DNA of 64,000 nucleotides from Telluribacter sp035998675 (GTDB lineage: Bacteria; Bacteroidota; Bacteroidia; Cytophagales; Spirosomataceae): positions 310,001 through 374,000 of the forward strand of contig NZ_DASYHI010000020.1 of NCBI RefSeq assembly GCF_035998675.1. The letters run 5' to 3'. The number at the start of each line of letters is the position of its first letter. Within the stretch, counting starts at the first letter, position 1. Position numbers and translations under genes: made by a program. Under the pieces are notes generated by a model. The model saw only the letters and a program-made list of their open reading frames with translations. It was not told where the DNA came from and searched no databases. Positions 27,227 to 36,452 of the stretch are shown piece after piece.

Positions 27227-28909
27227 TTACAGTACGCTGTCAAATTCAGATGTTAACTTTTTGTCCAGCTCGTAGAGGTCGTCCCGGAAATTTATCCGAC
27301 CCTCATTGTCCACAAAAGTAGTCAGGTAAAAGATGTAGACGGGTACTTTCTCACCCAGCTGTACTACTTCATGTTCCTTGTCATTCATTTTTTGCTTTAC
27401 CTGCTCCAGATTGAACTGCGGGAAAAGCCAGTCGGCAAACCAGGCCGGGTCTTCTATCCGGATACAGCCATGGCTGAAAGCCCTTTCTGCCTTGTCGAAA
27501 AGATGTCCCGAAGGCGTATCGTGCAAATAAATAGCATATTCGTTCGGGAACATAAACTTGACATTGCCCAGCGCGTTCCAGGGGCCCGGCTTCTGACGGA
27601 TCCGATAGTTATTGAGCTTACTCCAGTTAACACTACCAAGACTTAGCACCTTGGCATCTGCCTCCCAGCCATCCAGAATCTCGTAGTGATTTTTGCTGGC
27701 ATAGCTACGGTTGGCTCTGATCTTAGGCCATATTTCTTTCTCGGCAATACTATTAGGTACGTTCCAGTACGGTGAGAATTCAACGTGTTCGATCATATCG
27801 CTGAATATAGGCGTTGAGTTCATTTCTTTACCCACTACTACCTTCATCTGTTTAATCTCCTGCCCGTTTTCGTATACCCGCAGCATGTACTCCGGCACGT
27901 TAACCATCACGTACGTTTTGGGCATTTCACCGGAAGAGAACCATCGGATACGGTCCATGTTCAGCATCACTTGTTTCATGCGGGTCTCAACCGGCACATT
28001 CATCGTCTCTACCATTTTATCGGTAATTTCCGGTTGAACTTCCAGGCCGTTTCGGTTCTGAAAACGATTCACAGCCCTAACCAGCGGCTCGTCATACAGA
28101 GCCGGTTTTTGCCACTGGTCAGGCGGGGTTTCCAGGTCGCCGGTACTGTGGAGCCTTTTGCGGATAGCTACCACCCGTTGGCTGGAATCACCAAGTACCA
28201 GTTTACCTCCTTTTTCAATGGTCAGCCACCCGCCCTCTTTCTGAACTTTAGTGTACCTTTCCAGGTGATTTTTCAGCTTTTCGTACTGGGCAAAACGTGG
28301 CCTGAACGAATCCAGTGAGGCATCTACCTGGCCCTGTACTGCCTGTTGTAAATGGGTATAAAGCGAGTCAGGCTTTTCAGGCTTCATGTGCCAGGAGCCC
28401 GAAAGATCGCCTGTCTTTACCTTACCGGTGGCTATCATATCTGCCAGTTTTAGATACGTCGCAGAAAGTAATAGATCCAGCCTGGCTCCGGTTTCGGCAT
28501 TTGCCCCTTCGCGGCTGATGCTATCGGCCAGACTGCGGAGTTCTTTGTGCGCATAGTCATCCGGGTTCAGGCCCTCCTTATTAATTGACTCTATCTGGTT
28601 CAGCAGTTTCCCGGCGGTACTGCTATTCCAGGCAGGTTTGAAATTGCGGTTACTATAAAAGGTGAAAAGATCCTGGCTGACCTCCTTCTCGCTTATATGG
28701 GGTAAGTCCTTTTTTACCTCCCTGGTATCAACCCATTCCCGAATGAGCCGACTGGCTCCTTCTTTGGGATAATTAAAATCATCCTGGGCAACTTCTGACC
28801 CACCGCTTAGGGCAAGGCCTTCCTTTTCACTTTCCGTTCTTTTGCCATTTTCACAAGCCCAAGCCACTAGCACAAGTAACAGAAGCCCCACTATTTTTGA
28901 TACGTTCAT
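27227..28909 (-). CDS. L,D-transpeptidase (YcbB-like) lipoprotein
   Basis: 560 residues. A signal peptide with lipobox (VLVAWAC, Cys about 19) anchors it in the envelope. A scaffold domain (about 60-230) is followed by a peptidoglycan-binding helix bundle (AIRKRLHSTGDLE... VNRFQNRNGLEVQ) and a YkuD catalytic domain (about 325-520). Its signature is LHDTPSGHLFD followed by RAFSHGCIR, with nucleophile Cys about 482. It forms 3-3 crosslinks in peptidoglycan or attaches proteins to it. It stands alone with a strong terminator. Confidence 0.93.
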   Translation of the reverse strand: MNVSKIVGLLLLVLVAWACENGKRTESEKEGLALSGGSEVAQDDFNYPKEGASRLIREWVDTREVKKDLPHISEKEVSQDLFTFYSNRNFKPAWNSSTAGKLLNQIESINKEGLNPDDYAHKELRSLADSISREGANAETGARLDLLLSATYLKLADMIATGKVKTGDLSGSWHMKPEKPDSLYTHLQQAVQGQVDASLDSFRPRFAQYEKLKNHLERYTKVQKEGGWLTIEKGGKLVLGDSSQRVVAIRKRLHSTGDLETPPDQWQKPALYDEPLVRAVNRFQNRNGLEVQPEITDKMVETMNVPVETRMKQVMLNMDRIRWFSSGEMPKTYVMVNVPEYMLRVYENGQEIKQMKVVVGKEMNSTPIFSDMIEHVEFSPYWNVPNSIAEKEIWPKIRANRSYASKNHYEILDGWEADAKVLSLGSVNWSKLNNYRIRQKPGPWNALGNVKFMFPNEYAIYLHDTPSGHLFDKAERAFSHGCIRIEDPAWFADWLFPQFNLEQVKQKMNDKEHEVVQLGEKVPVYIFYLTTFVDNEGRINFRDDLYELDKKLTSEFDSVL

Positions 28910-29195
28910 ACAGTAAGAATTGGTCCAACATTAGGCACGTACGCATTTTATACTGGCCTGTACCAGACTGGTGCCTCTTTTTATCTTTAAGAACAACAGG
29001 TATTTTAATGAATCAGGTTCCCTCCCAACAGGAGTACGACTATAACCGTAAACTACACTGGCTGGCCAGCAAAAATGGTGCAGCTGTAAAATTGGAATGG
29101 CAACTAACTCTTCGTAGTAAAATAGTGGTGCCGTTTCCCTTATTTCCGGCCTGACTTTTAGCCCGGCGGGAGGTTCAATTAGAAAAAAAGCTACC
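28910..29195 (+). other. Intergenic; doubtful 48-residue ORF
   Basis: The region contains an ATG-started reading frame at 29008-29154 (begins MNQVPSQQEYDY) that I cannot relate to a family. No clear ribosome-binding site is visible and it borders a decayed gene, so it may itself be debris. Confidence 0.3.
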
Positions 29196-29587
29196 ATGAA
29201 AGGTGAAGATCAGCTATCGGAACGCAGCCCACGCGAAGTACATGAGGAACATTTGAAACTGGCCCGGGAAGGCAATATTGAAGAAGACCTGCGGAGAAAT
29301 ACCGCCGAGTACATAGTACTACTTACCAACTATTGAAATTTTTATGGTCACAGGGGAGTACGGGAAGCGGCCGACTAATTAGCCCGGCAACTGCCTGATG
29401 GTACCTACGACTATAAAATATAGGAATGCCACAAGAATATATGCTTCCTACAATGGACGGGCGATTCGAGGCAGTCCAGTATTCCGGATGGGGCAGACTC
29501 GTTCCTTATTGAAAAGGAAAAATCAGAATTCAAACTATTTACTATTCCGTAAAGAAGAAAAATCAGTTGGAGGTTAGCTCTTCCTGA
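29196..29587 (+). pseudogene. Decayed SnoaL/NTF2-like protein gene
   Basis: From ATG 29196 the frame reads SERSPREVHEEHLKLAREG..EEDLRRN, then continues in the same frame through three stops (TGA 29334, TAA 29376, TAG 29421) with clear protein sense between them: FYGHRGVREAAD, LARQLPDGTYDYKI and SIPDGADSFLIEK. A one-base deletion in an A-rich run near 29513-29520 then shifts frame into KIRIQTIYYSVKKK, ending at TGA 29585-29587. Intact homologues are SnoaL-like/nuclear transport factor 2 family proteins of about 125 residues. Three different stop codons plus a frameshift make it nonfunctional. The pattern argues against sequencing error. Confidence 0.85.
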
Positions 29588-29649
29588 TAATTGACAGCCC
29601 GTCTTGTTATCTGAGCTTTATTGCGAAGGAGCCCAGGAAGGCTCACTTA

Positions 29650-30342
29650 CTAAAGTAGCTGCAAATTTTTAATGTAAACACGGTGCCGGTCGTACGTCAG
29701 AATATCCGCCTTCGCAAGGTTCCTAAGTACTGACGTTACCGTTTGGCGGCTGGTAGCCGTCAGTTTGCCAATATCCTCGTGGGTGAGTCGCATTGGTATG
29801 GCTACTTCATTGGGGTTATTGGCGACTTTATATCCATACTCATGCGCTATTTCTTTCAAAAAATCCCTGACCCGCTCCTCCGACGTCCTAAAAATCAGGT
29901 TCTCCAGTCGTCGCTGAATTTTCCGGACCTTTTGTCCAATGTGTTTAGTTAGTTCCAGCGTCAGCCTCGGATTTTCTTCCAGGATTTTCCGTACCTCCGA
30001 CATCCTGAACAGGCAAACAACGGAATCTTCGATAGTTATGGCCTTCTCCTGCCGTACATCCTGGGAATCGGCAAGACACAGTTCTCCAAACAGCTCACCA
30101 GGTCCCAGAATAGCCAATATCATTTCTTTACCACCTTCCGAACTCCGGGTAATTTTCACTTTTCCTTCTTTTATGAAGTAAAAGCTGTGGGCTTCATCAC
30201 TATCGCAGTAGATAACTTCATCTTTCGGGGTGGGTTGCATGAGTGCAATTTTTCCTAGTACTCTCCTGTCTTCCTGGCTCAGGTAACTAAAGATACTGTA
30301 ATTTTCTAAGTACCATTGGATGGATTTCGTAGCAGCGGACAT
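29650..30342 (-). CDS. Crp/Fnr-family transcriptional regulator
   Basis: 230 residues from the Met of MSAATKSIQW; a start 18 codons earlier is possible but begins with a poor sequence. An N-terminal cyclic-nucleotide-binding-type barrel (VIYCDSDEAHSFYFIKEGKV, GPGELFGELCLAD) is followed by a dimerisation helix and a C-terminal winged helix (MRLTHEDIGKLTATSRQTVTSVLRNL). No Cys cluster for an FeS centre is present, so it is not an Fnr-type oxygen sensor. It ends a minus-strand pair with the GH15 gene 63 bases upstream. Confidence 0.92.
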   Translation of the reverse strand: MSAATKSIQWYLENYSIFSYLSQEDRRVLGKIALMQPTPKDEVIYCDSDEAHSFYFIKEGKVKITRSSEGGKEMILAILGPGELFGELCLADSQDVRQEKAITIEDSVVCLFRMSEVRKILEENPRLTLELTKHIGQKVRKIQRRLENLIFRTSEERVRDFLKEIAHEYGYKVANNPNEVAIPMRLTHEDIGKLTATSRQTVTSVLRNLAKADILTYDRHRVYIKNLQLL

Positions 30343-30405
30343 AGTCACATTTTTAACTGACACAGTTACACTAATAAAAGCTGAAAAGGTAAACAAAACA
30401 ATGAT

Positions 30406-32118
30406 TTACCCAAAGACATCTTTATAATCAATGACTGCCCCGATCAGGGAGGCATGTACAAAGGCTTGCGGTATGTTACCAAGCCAATCCCCGGTTATGG
30501 GGTCGCCCTCCTCGGGCATAACACCTACATCATTCATAAATCGCAGCGCCGCCCCGACAATCTGCTCAAACCTCTCCCGGTTGCGACGCATAACCCAGTA
30601 CTGCGCCACCCAAAAGGTACCCGCCAGGAAGGCCCCCTCCCGCCGGGAATCATACTCGACCAGGTGTCGGCGGTACAGGTGGTTTTGGCAGTAATCCTGT
30701 TCCAGCTTTTCCATGGTTTTAACCATTTCAGGCGTATCGGCTTCAATAAAGCCCCAGATCGGGAATAGTGCGGCACTTACATCAATATCCTGACTACCAG
30801 CATACACCGCGTAGGCACCATCGGAGGTGATACATTTTTCTTCCACAAATTGCCTTATTTGTTCGGAAGCCTCCTGCCAGCGCTTTTTCTCCTCCTGATC
30901 CTGCGAATGCTCCGAAATGTACTTCAGGCTGATGGAGGCCACTACTTTGCTGGAAGTATAGTGGTGCTTTGGGGTTTCTTCCCAAATGCCATGATCCGGG
31001 TTGTCCCAGGTGTCGACCAGGAAGTTGGCCAGCTCCCGTATTGTCTCCCAATGCTCCCGGGTATCGTATAGGTTATAGATGACTTTGGCCGCAATAATCA
31101 CATTACTATTGGCATCCAGTTGTAGCTGTTCATTAGCACCATTTCCGTAGCGTACTGGTGTTGAGTCCAGATAGCCCCTGAAGTTAATGAGTTGTTCGGT
31201 ACCGGCCGGTTGTTCATCCAGCGTAAGCATGGGTACCACGGGTTTGGGTATCCGGTGCATGGCCGAGCACATAAAGCTCAGGAACCGGCGTTCTTCCTCG
31301 CCGTCGCTGCCGACCCGGGCCAGGGCGCTGACAATCATGGCAGCATCCCGCAGCCATACATAGCGGTAGTCGTAGTTGCGGCCGCCGCCGGGCACTTCGG
31401 GCAGGGAAGTGGTAGCCGCCGCTATGATGCCGCCGTTCTGTACGTAGGTAAGCAGGCGGAGTTGTCGCAGCGACTTCCGCACTTCCTCCTCGTAAGGTCC
31501 GTTGTAGGTAATATGGCTGGCTATGGCCTGCCAGTTTTTCAGCGTAAGCTCCATTGACTGTTCCAGTTGCTCCTGCGGGTTTTGGAGGGCTCTTTCGGCC
31601 AGGACAAACCAGGCCGTTTCGCCTTCGGGTACCCGGCAGGTAATGGACTCCTGACCCACCTCCACCGGATGAGAGGCATAGAAATGGAAGTCAAACTCCA
31701 GGCTGGCGTGTCCTTCGGCTATGGCCGCCAGAACAACTGGCCTGCGGTTGTAGTTAGGCCGTGGATTTACCCTTACTGTATACGGTACCGGCGAGGCCGA
31801 CACGGTCCGGCATATCCCGTAAAAACTCCCTTGTAAGGGCATCCAGTCCTGCAGTAGTACCTCGCTGCTCCCAGCTTTAAGCCGGGTTTGGAGTACAGCA
31901 CTCTCCGCTACGTACATCCGGCTACTGGATTCCAGACCCGGCAGTTCCAGATTCCAGGCTCCCCCTTTTTCATTATCCAATATCGATGCAAACAGGGAGG
32001 GCTCATCAAAGCGCCGGGGGCAGTACCATACCAGGTTTCCTCTTTTGTCAAGCAGGGCGCAGGTACGCCTGTCACCAATCATGGCCAGGTCCCGGATATC
32101 TGTCTCTTTTTTGCTCAT
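30406..32118 (-). CDS. Glycoside hydrolase family 15 protein (glucoamylase/trehalase-like)
   Basis: 570 residues, no signal peptide, so cytoplasmic. An N-terminal beta-sandwich (DIRDLAMIGDRRTCALLDKRG, WYCPRRFDEPSLFA) leads into an (alpha/alpha)6 barrel with NYDYRYVWLRDAAM and, near the end, GDWLGNIPQAFVHASLIGA. This architecture matches the GH15 group that includes actinobacterial trehalases and glucoamylases. It releases glucose from alpha-glucosides or trehalose; which one is not decidable from sequence. Likely cotranscribed with the Crp-type regulator. Confidence 0.92.
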   Translation of the reverse strand: MSKKETDIRDLAMIGDRRTCALLDKRGNLVWYCPRRFDEPSLFASILDNEKGGAWNLELPGLESSSRMYVAESAVLQTRLKAGSSEVLLQDWMPLQGSFYGICRTVSASPVPYTVRVNPRPNYNRRPVVLAAIAEGHASLEFDFHFYASHPVEVGQESITCRVPEGETAWFVLAERALQNPQEQLEQSMELTLKNWQAIASHITYNGPYEEEVRKSLRQLRLLTYVQNGGIIAAATTSLPEVPGGGRNYDYRYVWLRDAAMIVSALARVGSDGEEERRFLSFMCSAMHRIPKPVVPMLTLDEQPAGTEQLINFRGYLDSTPVRYGNGANEQLQLDANSNVIIAAKVIYNLYDTREHWETIRELANFLVDTWDNPDHGIWEETPKHHYTSSKVVASISLKYISEHSQDQEEKKRWQEASEQIRQFVEEKCITSDGAYAVYAGSQDIDVSAALFPIWGFIEADTPEMVKTMEKLEQDYCQNHLYRRHLVEYDSRREGAFLAGTFWVAQYWVMRRNRERFEQIVGAALRFMNDVGVMPEEGDPITGDWLGNIPQAFVHASLIGAVIDYKDVFG

Positions 32119-32259
32119 AGGCTGTTTAATGTAAACTAAAATAAGACCAGGTAGTTTTTGGAAGGCTTATTAAACCTATATTAGTACACATCTTTTGGAT
32201 ATCTAACCTTCGTCTCAGGCTGACCAGTTGTTTTTTGGGTTGGCGCCTGTCAGACATAA

Positions 32260-32290
32260 ATAAAGCGCCCGATATTCTCAGGCGCTTTAT
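32260..32290. terminator. Hairpin upstream of the GH15 gene and downstream-facing side of 32383 gene
   Basis: ATAAAGCGCC pairs with GGCGCTTTAT around an 11-base loop. It lies between the stop of the sorbosone-dehydrogenase-like gene (transcribed leftwards) and the GH15 start, so it terminates the former. Confidence 0.75.
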
Positions 32291-32382
32291 CTGTTTAGGA
32301 AGCGGATATATTCTAAACCCGACCCCTTACTACTAAGAGGTGCTGATAGTTACTGCCTTCCTCTCTACACTTGGAGCAACAG

Positions 32383-33936
32383 TTACATTTTACTTACTTT
32401 CCAAATAACGCCGGTTCCGGGTTGATAGACATACGGTGGGCGTTTACTCATATCAATCTTCACCACGCCATAATCAACAATATACAGGGCTCCATCGGGT
32501 CCGAAACGAACACCGAAAGGGCGTTCAAGACCTTTCCCCTCCATACCTTGCATGGAGGCAGGCCCCGGGGTAGTATTGCGGAGAAATGGCTCGAGCTGTC
32601 CCGATGCCGGATTAATCATTACAATCTGAAAACCAGCCGGCTTTTTGCCCCTTAGCGGATTAGTGGGAGGAGCCAGATCGCCCCACTCGGCCACAAACAA
32701 CCTGCCCGCCATATTGCCCCAGGAAGCGGGTGCTACATCAACCAGGCTTGGTGATGAATTAAATTCATGGCGACCTACCACTACGGATGGATCAGGAGGA
32801 GTTAAACCGCTTGCCTGATGGTCTATCACAAAACCAAGGTTTTTTCCCTGCGGCTGTCCGTTCATTACAACCATGGCCTGCAGGCTATCAGGTACCTCAA
32901 AGGCAGGATCAGTCAAGGGACGGCGACCGGCTGAAAAGTCCGGAACCCCGTACCACATTCCTTTCTGAACACGCAGGGTAGCGTCTATCTCATCCTTAAC
33001 CGGTCTGGCACCGCGGACGTCGTAGCCATTTTCGGCAGCATACATGGTTCCGGTGGTCTGGTTCCAGGCAAGGCCGATCAGATTACGAAAGCCCCAGGCG
33101 TGGGTCTCGATGGTAGCCATGGCATTGTTGGGATCAAAGGATAAAATCGAACCTCCACATAGCTTCATTCCCTTGATTACCTGCCCTGGTGAAGACGGGG
33201 TACCATAGGGTAAGAATGCGCCGGTCAATACGGTATCACTGGTAGTTTCGGTCCGAAAATCAGGTGTTTTGAAGTTTCTGCCTATGAGCACGATGTCCTG
33301 GCAAGGGGTAGCATGTACATTGGGGCTGCGCATGATCCAGGGAGCCACCGACATATCCATCACGGCGGCGTTGCCCGCCAGACCAACGGCTACGTACATT
33401 TTACCGTCCGGCCCTACCCGAATGTCGTTGATCTGGTGCTCGGCCTGACTATCAATAATGCCTTTAAAAAGATTCTGAACCTGTCCATCCATGGTAACAC
33501 GCGACACCGCACCAGTCAGATCATCTGCCCGGTGGGTAATGTAGAAGGCACCATTATGCCAGACTATCCCAACAACGGCCGGATTGATTCCCTTACCAGT
33601 CAGATCCACCGCTACCGTGGCCTGTCCCTTACTGACTTTCATGATTCGCAAAGGTGCCAGCTTATCAGGCTCAAGGCCCCCTCCTGCCTCCACTACGTAC
33701 ATATTCCCCTGGTTGTCCCAGGTAACACTCGTAGGTAGCTGCAGTCCCCCTACCACTTTCTCAACTTTAAATCCGGCCGGGACCTGTAAGCCTGGATAGT
33801 CCGTATCTTCCAGATTATGATCTTTACACCCCACTACCAGCAGGGAAGTCAACAGCAGGGAAAGAGCAGACCACTTTGAAAACCGACGCATTCCAGGGCG
33901 CTCTTTCATAAGGTACTTTTGTAGGTCTTTTTTCAT
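32383..33936 (-). CDS. Sorbosone/glucose dehydrogenase-like beta-propeller lipoprotein
   Basis: 517 residues. The signal peptide ends in a lipobox (TSLLVVGC); the start could be the first Met or the one 15 codons later (MRRFSKW), which gives a more normal signal. The rest is a six-bladed propeller of the GSDH/NHL type: LQLPTSVTWDNQGNMYVVEAGG, VGPDGKMYVAVG, FRNLIGLAWNQTTGTMYAAENG and RPFGVRFGPDGALYIVDYG. Many family members bind PQQ and oxidise aldose sugars; no CxxCH haem site is present. Activity is inferred from family only. Confidence 0.82.
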   Translation of the reverse strand: MKKDLQKYLMKERPGMRRFSKWSALSLLLTSLLVVGCKDHNLEDTDYPGLQVPAGFKVEKVVGGLQLPTSVTWDNQGNMYVVEAGGGLEPDKLAPLRIMKVSKGQATVAVDLTGKGINPAVVGIVWHNGAFYITHRADDLTGAVSRVTMDGQVQNLFKGIIDSQAEHQINDIRVGPDGKMYVAVGLAGNAAVMDMSVAPWIMRSPNVHATPCQDIVLIGRNFKTPDFRTETTSDTVLTGAFLPYGTPSSPGQVIKGMKLCGGSILSFDPNNAMATIETHAWGFRNLIGLAWNQTTGTMYAAENGYDVRGARPVKDEIDATLRVQKGMWYGVPDFSAGRRPLTDPAFEVPDSLQAMVVMNGQPQGKNLGFVIDHQASGLTPPDPSVVVGRHEFNSSPSLVDVAPASWGNMAGRLFVAEWGDLAPPTNPLRGKKPAGFQIVMINPASGQLEPFLRNTTPGPASMQGMEGKGLERPFGVRFGPDGALYIVDYGVVKIDMSKRPPYVYQPGTGVIWKVSKM

Positions 33937-34591
33937 GTTAATTAAGATTTAAAGTTTGTAAAAATTAAAATGTGTAAGGCAGCAGAAAGTACAGTCTTCC
34001 GGGTATGTTGCATAGTATGCACGTTTTTCTCGCTGCTTTTAAATACCTATATCAACTCTCCGCAGGTACGAGGTTGTTTACTACTCAAGAGGCTCACCAG
34101 CTATAGGCAGGAAGGGTTGACGGCAAAAAAATTCCTTTTCATGCTCCTGACAGCTATTCTCCGGGCACCATTGAAATTTTTACTTTTCCAGAAAACATTG
34201 ATTTTTGTCGGCCAAAAGACATTTTTCGCCTCCGAAAGAATGGAACCAGGTAGAAGTAAAAGATCTATATTTCAGCGCCTGCAGCCAGGCAGTTGCCACT
34301 GGCCTGCGAAACAAGCCCTGGCTTCTTTGAAGTGGTCGATGGCTTTCATTTTTAATATCATATTTCATCCTGGAATGATAGTATCAACCGCCTCCTTACT
34401 TATTGGTATGGTAAGCAATACTGCCCCGTAGTATGCCTGATTTCCGGGTTTTTGTCGGCAATCCGACAGCTTCACTTTTAAAGTGGCTTAAATAGTAAAC
34501 ACGCATGACTATTTTTGCAGATTACAGTAGCATCGCTTACTGGCTTTGATAAGCTGTCAGGTACAGTACTTGTGTATTCTTAAAATAACGT
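33937..34591. other. Divergent intergenic region with possible gene debris
   Basis: 655 bases between the propeller lipoprotein and DinB genes. A plus-strand 153-codon ORF (33970-34431) has no protein-like character. A different plus frame reads plausibly from about 34122 (VDGKKIPFHAPDSYSPG..EIFTFPENIDF) until a stop, then resumes in another frame (EWNQVEVKDLYFSACSQAVA). This may be a decayed gene, but I do not recognise it. Confidence 0.35.
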
Positions 34592-35107
34592 ATGAAAATA
34601 CCATTCATCATCCTGCTGGGTATCCTTTCCCAAAATTATGTCGTTGCCCAGTCCTACTTCAGAACCGACTATCCCGCTGTGTGGCAACGAGCCACTCACT
34701 ATACTTTGGAAGTTGCAGAAGCAATGCCCGCCCATCAATATGGTTTTAAGCCCGTAGATGAAATTATGAGTTTTCAGGGGCAGGTGGTACACCTAATCCA
34801 GAACCTGTCCTATTTATCGGGATTGATAACAGGAGAACGGCCCGACTTTTTCGTTGGTGAAAACCCTGAACTACCTGCTAAGGAGAAGATCACGCTGGCA
34901 CTGGGAAAGTCGCTTGGGTATATTAATGACCTGATTAGGACAGTAGATGAAAAAACACTGGCGGAAAGAATTTCCTTTGCCGGCGAAAACGTAACAAAAG
35001 AATCCATTTTCTACCTTATGAGGGACCACATGACGCACCACCGGGCCCAGGCCATACTATACCTGCGAATGAATGCTATTGAACCACCAAAGTACCGGGG
35101 GTGGTAA
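34592..35107 (+). CDS. Exported DinB-family protein
   Basis: 171 residues with a signal peptide (MKIPFIILLGILSQNYVVAQ). The remainder is a four-helix DinB/YfiT-like bundle: the first His is probably in QVVHLIQNLSYL and the C-terminal pair in RDHMTHHRAQAILYLR, which together form the usual metal triad. Cytoplasmic relatives include thiol transferases; secreted Bacteroidota versions have no known role. Confidence 0.85.
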   Translation: MKIPFIILLGILSQNYVVAQSYFRTDYPAVWQRATHYTLEVAEAMPAHQYGFKPVDEIMSFQGQVVHLIQNLSYLSGLITGERPDFFVGENPELPAKEKITLALGKSLGYINDLIRTVDEKTLAERISFAGENVTKESIFYLMRDHMTHHRAQAILYLRMNAIEPPKYRGW

Positions 35108-35190
35108 CCGGCTTACATTAAAAATAGAGGTACTTTTTATTGTTTTCCCTGCAAAGCATTACCTACTTCCTCCAAATCTATGTTCAGCCT

Positions 35191-35982
35191 TTATAGGCTT
35201 ACCAACTGCTCCGCAATGCTGACCAGGTTATCTCCGGTGAAGTGAGGTTTGGGAGCCAGGGGGTACTGTACCTGGCCTTCCCGGGAAATAAAGGCGGCCT
35301 GTAAACCAGCATGAAGGGCACCTGTCACATCCCAGCCGTGGGCGGCGATAAGCATCGCTTCCTGGGGGCGGACTCCCCCTTTTTCCGTGGCCATTTTATA
35401 CGTTTCAAGGGCTGGTTTATATTTTTTGATAGCGTCAATGCTTAGTAAGGTTTCAAAGTAATCTGACAGGCCCGCCGATTCCATCTGCTGCCTGACTACC
35501 TCCTCCGTGGAGTTCGTGAGGGTAACCATCCGGTAGCCTGCTTCCCTTAGCATAGCGAGTCCCTGGGGCACATCCGGGTGAGGCGGCAACGTACGTATCA
35601 TCCGCAGGACTTCGTCTCTGACCTCATCCGGTACTCTTTTCTTTAGTTTTTGTTCCGTCATTTGAAAAGCAGCTTTCCCAATGGCCCCAAAGTCATGGTA
35701 CTGCGCGGTCACATTGTCCACCAGGGAGTACTGAAGCATATAGGCGAACCACTGCGAAAAAGCATCCTCCTGGTCGAAAGCCTGGTTCATGCGGGCTTTC
35801 ATGCCACTTAAATCCAGAAGGGTTTCATTCACATCAAGAATCAGCAGCTTTGGCCTTTTGATTGAAGACCTGTTTTGCATGGGAGTGGATGCTGATTTCG
35901 TGGTTTTACAACCGAAGGGGAACAGGGAGCCTGCCGTTAGGGCTACCAGGTTCTGCATGAAAGTTCGGCGGTTATTCTTCAT
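35191..35982 (-). CDS. Exported HAD type II haloacid dehalogenase-like lipoprotein
   Basis: 263 residues. It is closely similar to the cytosolic protein at 26319-27008 (LDVNETLLDLSGMKARM, PPHPDV, AAHGWDVTGALHAGLQAAFI shared), but has about 40 extra N-terminal residues. These read as an export signal: RR at 5-6 in NRRTFMQN, a hydrophobic stretch and a lipobox-like LFPFGC at about 25. The nucleophile is Asp50. The twin-arginine look suggests Tat export, as would suit a folded hydrolase, but Sec cannot be excluded. An envelope-anchored haloacid dehalogenase is unusual. Confidence 0.87.
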   Translation of the reverse strand: MKNNRRTFMQNLVALTAGSLFPFGCKTTKSASTPMQNRSSIKRPKLLILDVNETLLDLSGMKARMNQAFDQEDAFSQWFAYMLQYSLVDNVTAQYHDFGAIGKAAFQMTEQKLKKRVPDEVRDEVLRMIRTLPPHPDVPQGLAMLREAGYRMVTLTNSTEEVVRQQMESAGLSDYFETLLSIDAIKKYKPALETYKMATEKGGVRPQEAMLIAAHGWDVTGALHAGLQAAFISREGQVQYPLAPKPHFTGDNLVSIAEQLVSL

Positions 35983-36066
35983 AGGCCTGATTGGTTATTG
36001 CTTTATTATCCAGTGGTAAAAAACAGGTAAAATGATACTTTTAATTTGAATGAAGGTTGTGAAGAA

Positions 36067-36393
36067 TTATTCCTCCATGCTCTTTTGCCGCACTTTTCGG
36101 TAGGTAGAGAAAATGCCGTATCCAACCAAAGCAGCAATAATCAGGTAAACCCAGACTGGTATATTCTCTCCAACGACAATCAGGTACAGGTAGGCCGAAA
36201 TAAAGAAGAATCCTGTAAGCATTACAGGTATTACAATTGATTTCTTACGTCGGATATTGCGTATAAGCCAACTCAGCGATAGAAAGAAAAAAGGAATGGC
36301 CCCAACATAAATTCCTCCAAAAATAAGGGGGTTTACCTGGTATTTTTCACCAAGCCCCCAAAACCATTCCTGTATCTGATTCCACCAGTCCAT
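36067..36393 (-). CDS. Small membrane protein of unknown function
   Basis: 108 residues with three clear membrane helices (about residues 24-45, 53-72 and 78-95) and basic ends. No motif is recognised. It starts 59 bases after the oxidoreductase gene on the same strand and may be the third gene of that operon. Confidence 0.65.
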   Translation of the reverse strand: MDWWNQIQEWFWGLGEKYQVNPLIFGGIYVGAIPFFFLSLSWLIRNIRRKKSIVIPVMLTGFFFISAYLYLIVVGENIPVWVYLIIAALVGYGIFSTYRKVRQKSMEE

Positions 36394-36452
36394 TTTCTTT
36401 TTTCAGGCTATACACATTTTGCTGTTAGTATCCCGGACCCGCTACTTAACTT

